Shown: piece after piece, positions 1-9,014 of the stretch
Numbering within the stretch: the first letter of the stretch is position 1
How the letters are laid out: every line of letters begins with the position of its first letter
Program-made: the position numbers and the translations under genes
Notes under the pieces: model-generated
The model's input: the letters and a program-made list of their open reading frames with translations, nothing else
Databases searched by the model: none
Told to the model about the DNA's origin: nothing
Assembly (NCBI RefSeq): GCF_965215655.1
Contig: NZ_OZ244111.1
Span: 2,294,001 to 2,358,000 of the forward strand
DNA from: Nioella sp965215655
GTDB taxonomy: Bacteria; Pseudomonadota; Alphaproteobacteria; Rhodobacterales; Rhodobacteraceae
DNA length: 64,000 nucleotides
Direction: 5' to 3'

Positions 1-45
1 AGGTCGGAAGCCTCCGGCGGGAGTACTGGGGCCAAGAAGAAGGGC

Positions 46-1113
46 TCAGCCCATCTGGTAGCCCGGGGTGGACCGCATGAGCGCCAGTTCGTCTTCCGTC
101 ATCTCGCTTTCGACCCCTTCAAAAAGCGGGGTGGACAGGTAGCGTTCCCCGGTGTCGGGCAGCATGCACAGGATGCGGGATCCCTTGGGGGCGGTTTTCG
201 CCACCTCCAGCGCGACGGCGAAGCTCGACCCGCCGGAGATGCCGGTGAAGATGCCTTCCTGCGTCGCCAGCGCTATTGACGCTGCAATACCGTCAGGGCC
301 TGCGACCGGGATCAGCTCATCATAGCCGTTCTTATCCAGCGCCTCCTGCAAGACCAGCGGGATGAAATCCGGGGTCCAGCCCTGAATGGGGTGCGGGTTG
401 AAGGCGGGGTGACTTTCGGCAGGCTCGCCATCTGCCGTCCGCGCTTGCGCATGGCCGCTGCCGACGAGGGCCGCATTCACGGGTTCGGTCAGGATGATCC
501 TGGTGTTCGGGCTTTCGCGGCGCAGCACGCGCGCCACGCCGGTCACGGTGCCGCCGGTGCCATAGCCCGAGACGAAGTAGTCGGGGCCTGTGCCGTCGAA
601 ATCGGCCAGGATTTCCTGCGCGGTCGTCGCCTCATGGATATCGGCATTGGCCTCAGACTCGAACTGACGGGCGAAGAACCAGCCATTGGCCTCGGCCAGT
701 TCCTTGGCTTTCTGATACATGCCGGTGCCCTTTTCTTCCTTGGGCGTCAGCACAACCTTGGCGCCCAGGAAGCGCATCAGGCGGCGGCGTTCCACGGAAA
801 AGGTTTCCACCATGGTGATGACCAGCGGATAGCCCTTGGCGGCGCAGACCATGGCGAGCCCGATGCCCGTATTGCCGCTTGTCGCCTCAACCACCGTCTG
901 CCCCGGTTTCAACGCGCCCGAGGCCTCAGCCGCCTCGATGATACTTAGCGCCAGCCGGTCCTTGACCGATCCGCCGGGATTGAACGCCTCTGCCTTGACG
1001 TAAAGCTCCACCCCCTCTGGCGCGAGCCGGTTGATGCGGATGCAGGGCGTGTCGCCCACGGTGTCGAGAATGCTGTCATAGAGGCGCCCGCGCCCCCCGG
1101 TCTGGCGTGTCAT
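46..1113 (-). CDS. cysK: Cysteine synthase family protein (PLP-dependent)
   Basis: This protein probably makes L-cysteine from O-acetylserine and sulfide in the cytoplasm. It is 355 residues long, a little longer than the usual 300-330 because of a C-terminal tail. The PLP lysine is K51 in GGSVKDR, the TSGNTG phosphate and substrate loop is at about 78-83, and a glycine-rich GTGGT loop near 187 holds the PLP phosphate. These are standard features of fold-type II cysteine synthases. The cysE-like gene lies 600 bp away on the same strand, separated by an opposite-strand gene, which fits the cysteine pathway but not a shared operon. A cystathionine beta-synthase-like role is possible for a long member of the family. 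Confidence 0.88.
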   Translation of the reverse strand: MTRQTGGRGRLYDSILDTVGDTPCIRINRLAPEGVELYVKAEAFNPGGSVKDRLALSIIEAAEASGALKPGQTVVEATSGNTGIGLAMVCAAKGYPLVITMVETFSVERRRLMRFLGAKVVLTPKEEKGTGMYQKAKELAEANGWFFARQFESEANADIHEATTAQEILADFDGTGPDYFVSGYGTGGTVTGVARVLRRESPNTRIILTEPVNAALVGSGHAQARTADGEPAESHPAFNPHPIQGWTPDFIPLVLQEALDKNGYDELIPVAGPDGIAASIALATQEGIFTGISGGSSFAVALEVAKTAPKGSRILCMLPDTGERYLSTPLFEGVESEMTEDELALMRSTPGYQMG

Positions 1114-1188
1114 GGCTCTGTCCTTCCCTGTTGCGTCGGCTTCAACCTAAGGGGGATCGCGGCAAAGAACAAATCGAACGATTGTGTA

Positions 1189-1217
1189 TTGACTTTCGTT
1201 AGTGTAATGTTTACACA
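1189..1217 (+). promoter_or_regulatory. Possible sigma-70-type promoter for the small membrane protein gene
   Basis: TTGACT (1189-1194) and TACACA (1212-1217) are 17 bp apart in an AT-rich stretch of the divergent intergenic region. The downstream gene starts at 1288. A short inverted repeat, AATCG-AA-CGATT, lies just upstream. Assignment rests on motif similarity only. Confidence 0.35.
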
Positions 1218-1287
1218 TACATGCATTGAACGACCCACGACCTCGTCACCACCCAGTTTCATCAGCCCATAGCGTAAGACACAGATC

Positions 1288-1587
1288 ATGCATTCCCTTG
1301 ACCTCACAGCCCTCGATGCTCAGTTCATCTGCCGCGCTTTCGGCCTTCTGGGCTTCGCAATTTACGCGTCGGCGTTCTTTTGCCTCAGCACCGGCCGCCT
1401 CGACAGCAAGCGCCCGGAATATTTCATCATGGTCCTTGCCGCCGCAAGCTGCGTGATGGTCAGCCTCTGGGCCGATTTCAACCTCAGCGCGGCGCTGATC
1501 CAGGGCTTTTACATCCTGATGGCGCTTGGCGGCATTGCCCTGCGCAAAGACCCCAAGCCCGCCCCGGTGCGCGTTCTTTCCTCCTGA
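1288..1587 (+). CDS. Small three-helix membrane protein (CBU_0592-like)
   Basis: This is a 99-residue protein with three hydrophobic segments at about residues 12-34, 46-63 and 68-86, so it should sit in the inner membrane. Its size and spacing resemble the CBU_0592-type hypothetical membrane proteins, whose function is not known. It is a single gene on the plus strand between two cysteine biosynthesis genes on the minus strand and is followed by a clear terminator, so it is its own transcription unit. The ATG at 1288 precedes the first membrane segment and was chosen over shorter alternatives. Confidence 0.7.
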   Translation: MHSLDLTALDAQFICRAFGLLGFAIYASAFFCLSTGRLDSKRPEYFIMVLAAASCVMVSLWADFNLSAALIQGFYILMALGGIALRKDPKPAPVRVLSS

Positions 1588-1614
1588 TCCGATTTCCTCC
1601 CTCCCTGTTGGACT

Positions 1615-1648
1615 GCCCGTGAAGCCCCCGGTTTCACGGGCTTTTTTT
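1615..1648 (+). terminator. Rho-independent terminator of the small membrane protein gene
   Basis: A perfect 9-bp stem, GCCCGTGAA (1615-1623) with TTCACGGGC (1633-1641), is followed by seven T residues. It lies 28 bp after the stop codon of the upstream plus-strand gene. Confidence 0.88.
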
Positions 1649-1661
1649 CAACGAAGAACAG

Positions 1662-1691
1662 AAAAAAGCCCGCGCCATATCCGGCGCGGGC
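1662..1691 (-). terminator. Rho-independent terminator of cysE
   Basis: On the minus strand the stem GCCCGCGCC / GGCGCGGGC (1683-1691 with 1668-1676) is followed by a run of six T (1662-1667). It lies 26 bp beyond the cysE stop. Together with the plus-strand terminator it forms a convergent terminator pair. Confidence 0.88.
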
Positions 1692-1717
1692 GTCTTTGAA
1701 ACTCGATTGCTTCGGGA

Positions 1718-2539
1718 TCAGTCCTTGCCGCCCCCGCAGCCCTGTACCATCTGGTCCATGGACAGGGACGGCTGATCGCACCCTGCCTCGCCCACGATTT
1801 TCGCAGGCACACCGGCGACGGTGGTTGCGGGCGGCACCTCGTGCAGCACGACGGAGCCTGCCGCGATCCGCGAACAGCAGCCCACCTTGATATTGCCAAG
1901 CACCTTGGCCCCCGCGCCGATCAGAACGCCATCGCCGATCTTGGGATGGCGGTCTTCCTCTTCCTTGCCGGTGCCGCCAAGGGTCACCGAATGCAGCATC
2001 GAGACATTGTCCCCCACCACGGCGGTTTCGCCGATCACGATGGAATGGGCGTGGTCGATCATGATGCCCTTACCGATTCTTGCGGCGGGGTGAATGTCGA
2101 CGCCAAACATCTCGCTGATCCTCATCTGGATCATATAGGCCAGATCCCGGCGCCCCTGTCGCCACAGCCAATGGCCGACGCGATAGGCCTCAACCGCCTG
2201 GAATCCCTTGAAGAACAGCAGGGGCTGAATAAAGCGATGGCAGGCCGGGTCACGGTCGAAGACCGCCACGATATCGGCCCGTGCCGCCGCGCCAAGTGAC
2301 GGGTCGGACCGATAGGCTTCATCCGCAATTTCGCGAATCAGCTGTTCCGACATTTCGCCAGAGGCCAGCTTCTGCGCCATGCGATAGGCCAGCGCTGCCT
2401 CCAGCGTTGCGTGATGCAGGATACAGCCATGCACAAGCCCGCCCAAAAGCGGTTCATCCCGCACCGCCTCTTCGGCTTCACGGGTAATACGGCTCCAGAC
2501 CGGGTCGAGCTCGGCCAGATGTGTGCGGGTCTTTGCCAT
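1718..2539 (-). CDS. cysE: Serine O-acetyltransferase
   Basis: The enzyme transfers acetyl from acetyl-CoA to L-serine, giving the O-acetylserine used by cysteine synthase. The 273-residue product has the alpha-helical N-terminal SAT domain (about 10-120) and a C-terminal left-handed beta helix of hexapeptide repeats (about 140-250), with the DIHPAARIGKG segment and the catalytic-type histidine in DHAHS. The start at 2539 follows an AGGAGGCCACC ribosome-binding site; an in-frame ATG at 2770 lacks one and would add 77 residues unlike the family. The ending (SLSMDQMVQGCGGGKD) is typical of alphaproteobacterial CysE. Confidence 0.95.
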   Translation of the reverse strand: MAKTRTHLAELDPVWSRITREAEEAVRDEPLLGGLVHGCILHHATLEAALAYRMAQKLASGEMSEQLIREIADEAYRSDPSLGAAARADIVAVFDRDPACHRFIQPLLFFKGFQAVEAYRVGHWLWRQGRRDLAYMIQMRISEMFGVDIHPAARIGKGIMIDHAHSIVIGETAVVGDNVSMLHSVTLGGTGKEEEDRHPKIGDGVLIGAGAKVLGNIKVGCCSRIAAGSVVLHEVPPATTVAGVPAKIVGEAGCDQPSLSMDQMVQGCGGGKD

Positions 2540-2628
2540 GGTGGCCTCCTGCGTTCGCGTAGCCCTTTCTACCGCAGATAGAGGCCAAGGTCCAAGTTGA
2601 AACCCCTGAACCCGCTGATCACGATTTT

Positions 2629-3339
2629 TTATACCGTGTCGGGAATCGCGAAACTCAGGTAATGCGCCACCAGTTTCACGGTTCCACCGGCGAAATCGCC
2701 GCCATTTCCGGTCAGGATCAGTTCCGTATCCGCCCAGACAACGAAGGGGTTTGCAGGCCCGCTGATCCATGAGTTCAACGGCTTACCCAATCCGTTGCCA
2801 TAGCGGTCATTCGTGGTCGCATCGCCAAGCCGCCAATCGGTCAGCGCGCCGGTGATGGCATCGGTCACGCGCCCCGTGACCCCCAGAACGATGGACCGCG
2901 CCGGGAAGCTGAGGCCGGATGCCACTGTCGGTCCCGCCCCGATCACCACATCTGCCTCCGCGCTTTGCACGCCCACACCACCGCCGCCAGGTGATAGGGA
3001 AAGCCCCCCCGGGCGCCAATCGCTGCCGTCATGCAGATCACAACTGCCGGTATCGTCCACGAAAGCGCGCCAGCCCCGCTGCGGCGAAAAGAACGCCCAA
3101 CCGCCACCCGCATATTGCGCAATCTCGCCCTCATGGCCCGCCCAGTCGTTCACCGCACCGGGCGGCACGCCAAAGCATTCGCCCTCCAGCACCGCGCCCG
3201 GCGGCGTGGTCAGGCTGCGGGATCTCAGGCGCAACTGCACCACCCCATCGAGCCGCGTCAGCGCTTCGTTCACGGTCACATGTTTTTGTGCCTGGCTGGC
3301 GGCCAGCAGCGGCAGGGTCAGGTTTGTCGTGTCAGTCAT
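2629..3339 (-). CDS. DUF2793 protein encoded at the end of the GTA operon
   Basis: This 236-residue protein opens with an N-terminal segment (TNLTLPLLAASQAQKHVTVN) typical of DUF2793 proteins found beside GTA and phage tail genes. The rest is Gly-rich and predicted to be beta-structured. Its ATG overlaps the gp15 stop codon by 8 bp (ATGACTGA), so it is translationally coupled to the tail-tip gene. By position it could be an accessory fibre or head-spike component of GTA particles, but no enzymatic motif is visible. The upstream in-frame start at 3441 is inside gp15 and was not used. Confidence 0.8.
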   Translation of the reverse strand: MTDTTNLTLPLLAASQAQKHVTVNEALTRLDGVVQLRLRSRSLTTPPGAVLEGECFGVPPGAVNDWAGHEGEIAQYAGGGWAFFSPQRGWRAFVDDTGSCDLHDGSDWRPGGLSLSPGGGGVGVQSAEADVVIGAGPTVASGLSFPARSIVLGVTGRVTDAITGALTDWRLGDATTNDRYGNGLGKPLNSWISGPANPFVVWADTELILTGNGGDFAGGTVKLVAHYLSFAIPDTV

Positions 3340-6300
3340 TGATCTCGATCCTCGTAAAGGGCCCGGGTCCAAACCGCGCAGAAATCTGCGCGATTTCAAT
3401 CGTGTAAGGCAGGGTGACGGAGTCACTGACCTGCATGGCATTGGTGTAGGTGAAGGCCGGCACGCTGAGCGTCTCTTCCCGTCTCAGCCCACCCGCATCG
3501 CGGATGTGCAGCAGATACGCCTCGATATCCTCGCCCAGCGGCACCTCGGTGCCCTGCCAGCTGTCTCCATCAATCCGCGTGCGGCGTATCCAGCTGATCT
3601 GTCTGTCGGTCCCGACCTTCGGCGCGCGTAAATGCGCCGGGGCATAGGGGCGCAACCCCACCCCGTCAAAAGCCAATGCCTGATGGTCATAGACCGGGTG
3701 GTCATAGGATCGCCCCGCAGGCCCGACACGGTAATGCCGCTGCAACCCGCGCGCCGACAAGGGCAGTTCGATCTGCCGCGGCCGCCCGTCGAGCAGCACG
3801 AAGAGCGACCCGACAGGCCAGTCATCGGGCATGATCCCGTCCGACCCCGCCTGCCCGCGCAAACGCAGCGAGATGTCCCACAGGTCCTCTCCCACCAGCG
3901 TAGCATTGACGAACTGGATCACCTCCCAGTTGGCCCCGCTGCCATCGCCCACAGCGGCGGCATTTGCCCCGTTCAGAACGTCCGCCATACTGGTGGAACT
4001 CAGGCTCCCGGTGCTCATCCTGACCCGCATCACCGGGCCCCGATCCCAAAGCCCTGGCGTGGCGCGAAAGAGCGGCGTTTCCAGAACGCCAACCGCCGAG
4101 ACCACATCGACCAGCGTATTCAGCGTGTATCCACTGTCCGACGGTGAGCTATAGACCGCCACCGACCCCGGCCAAGGCTCTGCCGCGACCGCCAGATGCG
4201 GGGCATGCTCCACCTCGTCGCCCGTCAGCAGGGGCAGATCCATAAAGACCGGGCTCACCGGCAGGGGCGGCACGAAGGGTTCCGCGCTCACCGACTCCTC
4301 GACCGTGTCCGACGGCTGGTAGATTTCTGCCTCCGACCGCACGGCCTCCACCTTCCGCGCGCCTGCGTCCTCCAGCCTGTCGATCCGCCAGGTCGAGCCA
4401 TCGGGCAACGCGAACACCGATCCCGCCCCCAGATCCCGCCGTGACGGCGGCAGTGAGAAGCTGATCGTATCGCGCGCCACCCGCGCCTCGGCCAGCCAGC
4501 GTTCGGTGATGCCACGCCCCTCAGCCCCGGTCAGGACCAGCGGCAGCTCGCTTTCGCTGATCGTGTCGGATCCGTCATCGGGGAACACCGCCTCAGCCAC
4601 CCGGGCCTCGAACTGGCCCGCTGCTTCCACATGGGTCAGGCGCACCCGGCCCACCTTGTCCGCCTCCGGGGCACGGCTTCGCAGCGGGGCGGAGGCACCA
4701 TCTTCATCGACGGCCATCCAGTCCTCGGACACGTCAGCATCCGGCAGTCCGGTGCGGGACCGGAAGACCAGCACACCATCCCGCTCTACCGCCTCGAACC
4801 CGTAAGCGAGCATCAGGGGCTGCAAACGCGCCCGCCCGCTTTCCACGTCCGACGACATGGCCCCGCGCACGAAGCCGTAAAGCTCCGACACATCGTAATC
4901 GGTGATCCCCGCCTCCTCACAAATCGCGGCCACCACATCGGCCAGGGGCTCCGCCCCCATCCGGCCCGAAATCCAGTGCCCGCGCGCGTGGTTCTCGCCA
5001 TCGGACCAGACCTCCAGCGCATTGGGAAAGGCCGGCCAGGGCCGCGCATCCCAGGCCCAGACATAGGCGTGATCCATATCCAGCATCGGCCCCGCATAGG
5101 CCTCGGACACGGGGTTACGCGCGGGATCCAGCCAATAGCTCGTCATCGCCCGCAGATACTGCATCTGGATCAGGTCGTCGCGCCGCCCGTTCGAGAAATG
5201 GGGCAAGCCCGATTCCGAGGATTTCGGATCGAGGAACTTGTTCGGCTGGTTCGTCCCCTTGTCCACAGCCGCGCAGCCCATCTCGGTAAAGCGGATGGGT
5301 TTCGACCGTGGGATCCACCCCGTTGCACTCAAACCGCGCGGCAACACCGCCATGCCCCATAGGATCACGTCATCGCCTGATGTCGCCGAGAACGGACCAA
5401 CCGAGGGCCGTGCCCCAGGCGTGTCTTGCGCGACAACAAAGCTGAATCGCAGTCGCCATATATCGGGCGCGATCTCGGTTTGTTCGAGATCCAACACGCC
5501 ATTTCCGAAAGTAAGATTGCCGATGGTGCCCTGAACATAGTGGTAAGCCCCGTCCTGAGAGTAGACGAACCATCGGAACCTGCTTGAACTGCCCCTGGTG
5601 AAAACCAGTTCCACGTCATAAACCTGACCTGCCTTCAGATCGACAACGCGCCGAAGCCTATGCCAGGTCGCGCCAGCGGACGCGATGCGCATCGGGTGAT
5701 CGAAGGTCTCTTCGACGACCCCGGCCTCCGGCGTGGCCGATCCGCCGATGACCTCCCAGCTTTGGGGATTCAACGCATCCGGGGCATCAAACCGAAAACT
5801 TCGCCGCCGATGCACGTGCAGGTTTTCCCACCACCCACGCAGATCCTTGTAGCGGAACACCCAATCCTCGCCAAAGGCCCCATCCGTGATCGGCGCGCGT
5901 AGTTGTGCTTCGCGGGCCTCATCGCTTGGGTAGTACCAGTCATAGCCCTCACCGCCCTCGATATTGGCGCGCAGGTAGTCCAGCTCATAGATCGACCGCC
6001 AGCCGATATCCGCATGGTCCCGCCCGTCGCGCCAATCGGACAGCGGCATGTAATTGTCGATCCCGATAAAGTCGATATTGGCATCCGCCCAAAGCGGATC
6101 GAGGTGGAAATACACGTCCCCAGACCCATCCTGCGGGTGATAACCGAAATACTCCGACCAGTCCGCCGCGTAGGACAGCTTTGCATCAGGCAGCAACGCG
6201 CGCACCTCGGCAGCCAGCGCAATCAGCGCGTCCACCGCCGGAAAGCCGCTTGCCCCCCGCAACTGGGTCAGGCTGCGCATCTCGGACCCGATGCAGAAGC

Positions 6301-7693
6301 TTTCCACGCCGCCCGCCGCCGCGCAGAGCGCCGCATTATGCAGGATGAAGCGGCGATAGCTCCATTCTGCCGGGCCGGAATAGCTGACCGACCCGGGCGA
6401 GATGCTGAAATCTGCGGCGCTTGCTGTGCCAAAGAACGCCGAAACCTCCGCCTCGGCAGCAGACGTTCCATCCGGGGACCCCGCAACCCCCGGTGCCTTC
6501 TCCCCCGTGATCCGCCCGCGCCAGGGCAAGGCCGGTTGATCCCCGGTCACATCCCAGGGATCGGGCTTGCCGCTATCCGCCAGGATCTCCATCAGCAGGA
6601 ACGGGTAGAACATCACTTCCTGACCCGCTGCATTAAGCGCCTCGATCGCCTCGATCACGGATTGATCCGTCGGCGTGCCGCCATAGACTGCGCGGCCCTC
6701 GACCTGTGCCAGCAGCTCCGCACTCGACCGGGTCAGCCCAGCCACGGTCCAGGGCATTTCGGCCCCATCCGCCTCTTGCTGTTCCACCTTCGGCTTGACG
6801 CTGCATTGCCCCGCACGCAGGTCGTCCCCAAACCAGCTCACGATCAGCGACACGGCCCCGCAATTGGGCAACTCACCCTCAAGCGCCTCCAGCGACACCG
6901 CGAAATCCGCCACACCGGCAGCCGTGTTCACATTGGCGCTTTCCGAGCGGCCAAAACCCTGCGCCAGGCTGATAGGCGTCGTTGCCAGCGCATATTCACC
7001 AGTTCCCGGCATCATCGCCACCGCGCGGATCGCCTCGGACGGTTGCGGCGGGCTGTCCAGATACTCGGGTCGCGCAGGATGAAAAACTTCGAAACTCAGC
7101 TGCGGCAGGCGGTTGCCATAGGGGGAAAGGTCGAGATCCTCGATCACCACATAGGCAATGCCACGATAAGCAGGCACCTGCCCCGCGCCTTCCACCGCCT
7201 CCATCTTCGGGTCGGGCATCTGATCATCGGTGCCGCGATAGACGCGCATCGTCAGATCCGTCCGCCCCAGTTCCGAGCCATCGGCCCAGACCCGGCCAAC
7301 GCGCGAAATCTCACCCTCGCAGAGCGCGACAGCCAGGCTGACGCTGTAGGAATAGCTTGCTGTCCTTGGTGTTGGCGGTGCGCCTTTGCCGCCGCCGCCA
7401 CTTATCGTCACATGTTCCTTGAACCGCGTGGCCCAGATCACCTGACCGCCAAGGCGCATTTGCCCGTAAAGACGTGCGACCGACGCCCCTTCCGAGGCTC
7501 CCGACAAGCGAAACCGGTCCAGCCGTCCCTGTTCGATCACCTCGGACCCGGACCCCAGCAATCGCTGGTCGATGACCCGGCCCACAGTGGCCCCCACGGC
7601 GCGTCCGATCACGGCACCGGTCAGCCCCAGGAAGGTGCCCGAGCTCAGCCCGCCAAGCGCTGCGCCAGCGGCGGAAAGAAGGATGGTTGCCAT
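3332..7693 (-). CDS. GTA host-specificity/tail-tip protein gp15 with an inserted domain
   Basis: gp15 forms the tail-tip 'megatron' of the gene transfer agent particle and is thought to contact the recipient cell. It has 1453 residues, longer than the roughly 1300 usual for RcGTA gp15. The N-terminus is Ala/Gly-rich and hydrophobic (about 1-45), followed by hub-like sequence, a GTA TIM-barrel-like region (about 400-850, with EMGCAAVDKGTNQPN and DPKSSES blocks) and a C-terminal phage-tail domain. About 160 extra residues (roughly 630-789) interrupt the TIM-barrel region between the ENLHVHR and TGWIPRSKP blocks. The start at 7693 is the first ATG before the hydrophobic N-terminus. It is the penultimate gene of the operon. 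Confidence 0.93.
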   Translation of the reverse strand: MATILLSAAGAALGGLSSGTFLGLTGAVIGRAVGATVGRVIDQRLLGSGSEVIEQGRLDRFRLSGASEGASVARLYGQMRLGGQVIWATRFKEHVTISGGGGKGAPPTPRTASYSYSVSLAVALCEGEISRVGRVWADGSELGRTDLTMRVYRGTDDQMPDPKMEAVEGAGQVPAYRGIAYVVIEDLDLSPYGNRLPQLSFEVFHPARPEYLDSPPQPSEAIRAVAMMPGTGEYALATTPISLAQGFGRSESANVNTAAGVADFAVSLEALEGELPNCGAVSLIVSWFGDDLRAGQCSVKPKVEQQEADGAEMPWTVAGLTRSSAELLAQVEGRAVYGGTPTDQSVIEAIEALNAAGQEVMFYPFLLMEILADSGKPDPWDVTGDQPALPWRGRITGEKAPGVAGSPDGTSAAEAEVSAFFGTASAADFSISPGSVSYSGPAEWSYRRFILHNAALCAAAGGVESFCIGSEMRSLTQLRGASGFPAVDALIALAAEVRALLPDAKLSYAADWSEYFGYHPQDGSGDVYFHLDPLWADANIDFIGIDNYMPLSDWRDGRDHADIGWRSIYELDYLRANIEGGEGYDWYYPSDEAREAQLRAPITDGAFGEDWVFRYKDLRGWWENLHVHRRRSFRFDAPDALNPQSWEVIGGSATPEAGVVEETFDHPMRIASAGATWHRLRRVVDLKAGQVYDVELVFTRGSSSRFRWFVYSQDGAYHYVQGTIGNLTFGNGVLDLEQTEIAPDIWRLRFSFVVAQDTPGARPSVGPFSATSGDDVILWGMAVLPRGLSATGWIPRSKPIRFTEMGCAAVDKGTNQPNKFLDPKSSESGLPHFSNGRRDDLIQMQYLRAMTSYWLDPARNPVSEAYAGPMLDMDHAYVWAWDARPWPAFPNALEVWSDGENHARGHWISGRMGAEPLADVVAAICEEAGITDYDVSELYGFVRGAMSSDVESGRARLQPLMLAYGFEAVERDGVLVFRSRTGLPDADVSEDWMAVDEDGASAPLRSRAPEADKVGRVRLTHVEAAGQFEARVAEAVFPDDGSDTISESELPLVLTGAEGRGITERWLAEARVARDTISFSLPPSRRDLGAGSVFALPDGSTWRIDRLEDAGARKVEAVRSEAEIYQPSDTVEESVSAEPFVPPLPVSPVFMDLPLLTGDEVEHAPHLAVAAEPWPGSVAVYSSPSDSGYTLNTLVDVVSAVGVLETPLFRATPGLWDRGPVMRVRMSTGSLSSTSMADVLNGANAAAVGDGSGANWEVIQFVNATLVGEDLWDISLRLRGQAGSDGIMPDDWPVGSLFVLLDGRPRQIELPLSARGLQRHYRVGPAGRSYDHPVYDHQALAFDGVGLRPYAPAHLRAPKVGTDRQISWIRRTRIDGDSWQGTEVPLGEDIEAYLLHIRDAGGLRREETLSVPAFTYTNAMQVSDSVTLPYTIEIAQISARFGPGPFTRIEIND
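5325..5805 (-). other. Extra domain inserted in gp15 (coding segment)
   Basis: Residues about 630-789 of gp15 separate two blocks that are adjacent in other GTA gp15 proteins. The segment is rich in aromatic and beta-forming residues (RFRWFVYSQDG, YHYVQGTIG, DIWRLRFSFV), like a carbohydrate-binding jelly-roll module. Its base composition is visibly lower in GC than the flanking gp15 sequence. The reading frame is kept throughout. The limits are estimated by eye. Confidence 0.6.
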
Positions 7694-7698
7694 TGTAT

Positions 7699-8130
7699 TC
7701 AGTTCCTTTCGGGAAATGCGAACCGCGCCACGATCCGCCGTTCCCACGGCGGCGTCAGCGCGCTTTCCACGACGCCATGCCCGCTATAGGCATGGACAAA
7801 GCTGGCCTCCGGCCCCGTTCGGGCCTGCACCCCCAGATGCTTGGCGACCGCGCCGTCCCGCATGCGGAACAACAGCACGTCGCCCGGGGCCTCCTCGGCC
7901 AGCGGTTTCGGCGTCAGATGACGCAGAGCCGCGCGCCACAGCCGTTCCTCTCCCTGCGGCTCGGACCAGTCCTGCGTATAGGCGGGGATCGCTTCCGGCT
8001 CCGGCCCGATCACCTCGCGCCACACGCCGCGCAAGAGGCCGAGACAATCGCACCCGGCCCCACGGGTCGAACACTGGTGCAGGTAGGGCGTGCCGATCCA
8101 GCCCCGCGCCGCCGAAACCACCACGCTCAT
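7699..8130 (-). CDS. GTA cell-wall peptidase gp14 (NlpC/P60 family)
   Basis: This 143-residue protein matches the GTA/phage tail NlpC/P60 peptidases that open peptidoglycan during DNA delivery. The catalytic cysteine is C29 in GCDCLGLL and the histidine is in VAKHLGV (about 93). The length is that of the family. Its stop codon is 5 bp upstream of the gp15 start and its start overlaps the gp13 stop by 4 bp (ATGA), so the tail-tip genes are translationally coupled. Confidence 0.93.
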   Translation of the reverse strand: MSVVVSAARGWIGTPYLHQCSTRGAGCDCLGLLRGVWREVIGPEPEAIPAYTQDWSEPQGEERLWRAALRHLTPKPLAEEAPGDVLLFRMRDGAVAKHLGVQARTGPEASFVHAYSGHGVVESALTPPWERRIVARFAFPERN

Positions 8131-9014
8131 CGCAGGCTGCCCCCATCCATGCTGGCCGAGCCACGGCCGGGATAGGCCATAACCCAGTCATCACCCGGAA
8201 TGTCAGGAAAGCCTTGGAAGTTCAGCAGGTTGGAGAATTTCAGCCGACAGGTCTCCATCCGCTTGTCGCAGCCCGCCTCCAATCGCACCACGTCCCCCGG
8301 CAAAAGCTCCGCCCGCAGCGCCTCCCACAGCTCCACCCGACGGATGCCATCAGCAAAGCGGTCGTTCTTGATCACCGCGACCAGCCCCTCAGCCGCCCCG
8401 GACAGCACCCGCAAGCGTCCCCGCTCGAACCAGCGCGGCTCAAAGCTGTTCAACCCGTCGAATTCCAGAAACCGCCCGTCTGTGACCCGATCCGCCGCGC
8501 CTTCATGGGCATATCCCGGCGTCGATAAATCAAACCGACAATCCCCGTCCCCGAGAACCGCAGAACATCCACGCTGATAGACCCGCCCCATCCGCCGGTT
8601 CATCGCCTCGGCCAGCCCGCGCAGTTCCACCTGGAAGCCGCCCGCCTGCCGTTCCAGCTCGCCAAAGCTGCCCCGGAACTGCAACACCCGGTTCTCCGGC
8701 TCCCGCCAGTTGACCAGCCAGGCCTCCACCTCGGCCCCATCGAAACGCCCCGCCTCGATATCGGCCTCGGTGATCGACGCATCCGACAGCGCGCCAATGG
8801 CCTCGGTGTTGTCCACCGACAGCCCTGTGGACTGGCTCAGCGCAGAGGCTGTCAGGCCGGTATCGGCCTTGAACGTGGTCCCATCGAAGACCAGCGCGCA
8901 ATCGTGATCCGTAAACCCAAAGGTCTGCCCGTCCCTGCGGATCACCCGCCAACACCGCGCCACCTCGGTCACGCCACCCGCCAGATGGGCGGCAAACTGC
9001 TCCGCCCCGCTCAT
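8127..9014 (-). CDS. GTA tail hub protein gp13 (DUF2163)
   Basis: The 295-residue product carries the DUF2163 signature of GTA gp13 and phage BR0599-like tail proteins: an N-terminal region with CWRVIRRDGQTFGFTDHD and a C-terminal block containing GCDKRMETC and FSNLLNFQGFPDIPG. Cysteines near 175-185 and 248-255 suggest an iron-sulfur or structural metal site, as described for RcGTA hub proteins. It overlaps both neighbours by 4 bp. It should sit between the distal tail protein gp12 and gp15. Confidence 0.92.
   Translation of the reverse strand: MSGAEQFAAHLAGGVTEVARCWRVIRRDGQTFGFTDHDCALVFDGTTFKADTGLTASALSQSTGLSVDNTEAIGALSDASITEADIEAGRFDGAEVEAWLVNWREPENRVLQFRGSFGELERQAGGFQVELRGLAEAMNRRMGRVYQRGCSAVLGDGDCRFDLSTPGYAHEGAADRVTDGRFLEFDGLNSFEPRWFERGRLRVLSGAAEGLVAVIKNDRFADGIRRVELWEALRAELLPGDVVRLEAGCDKRMETCRLKFSNLLNFQGFPDIPGDDWVMAYPGRGSASMDGGSLR

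Noticed and set aside
1110..1307. 65-codon minus-strand frame upstream of cysK
   Set aside because: It overlaps the divergent promoter region and has no ribosome-binding site or homology.
5903..7789. A 628-codon open frame antisense to gp15
   Set aside because: It lies wholly opposite a clear GTA gene, has no recognisable domain and is explained by GC-rich third positions.
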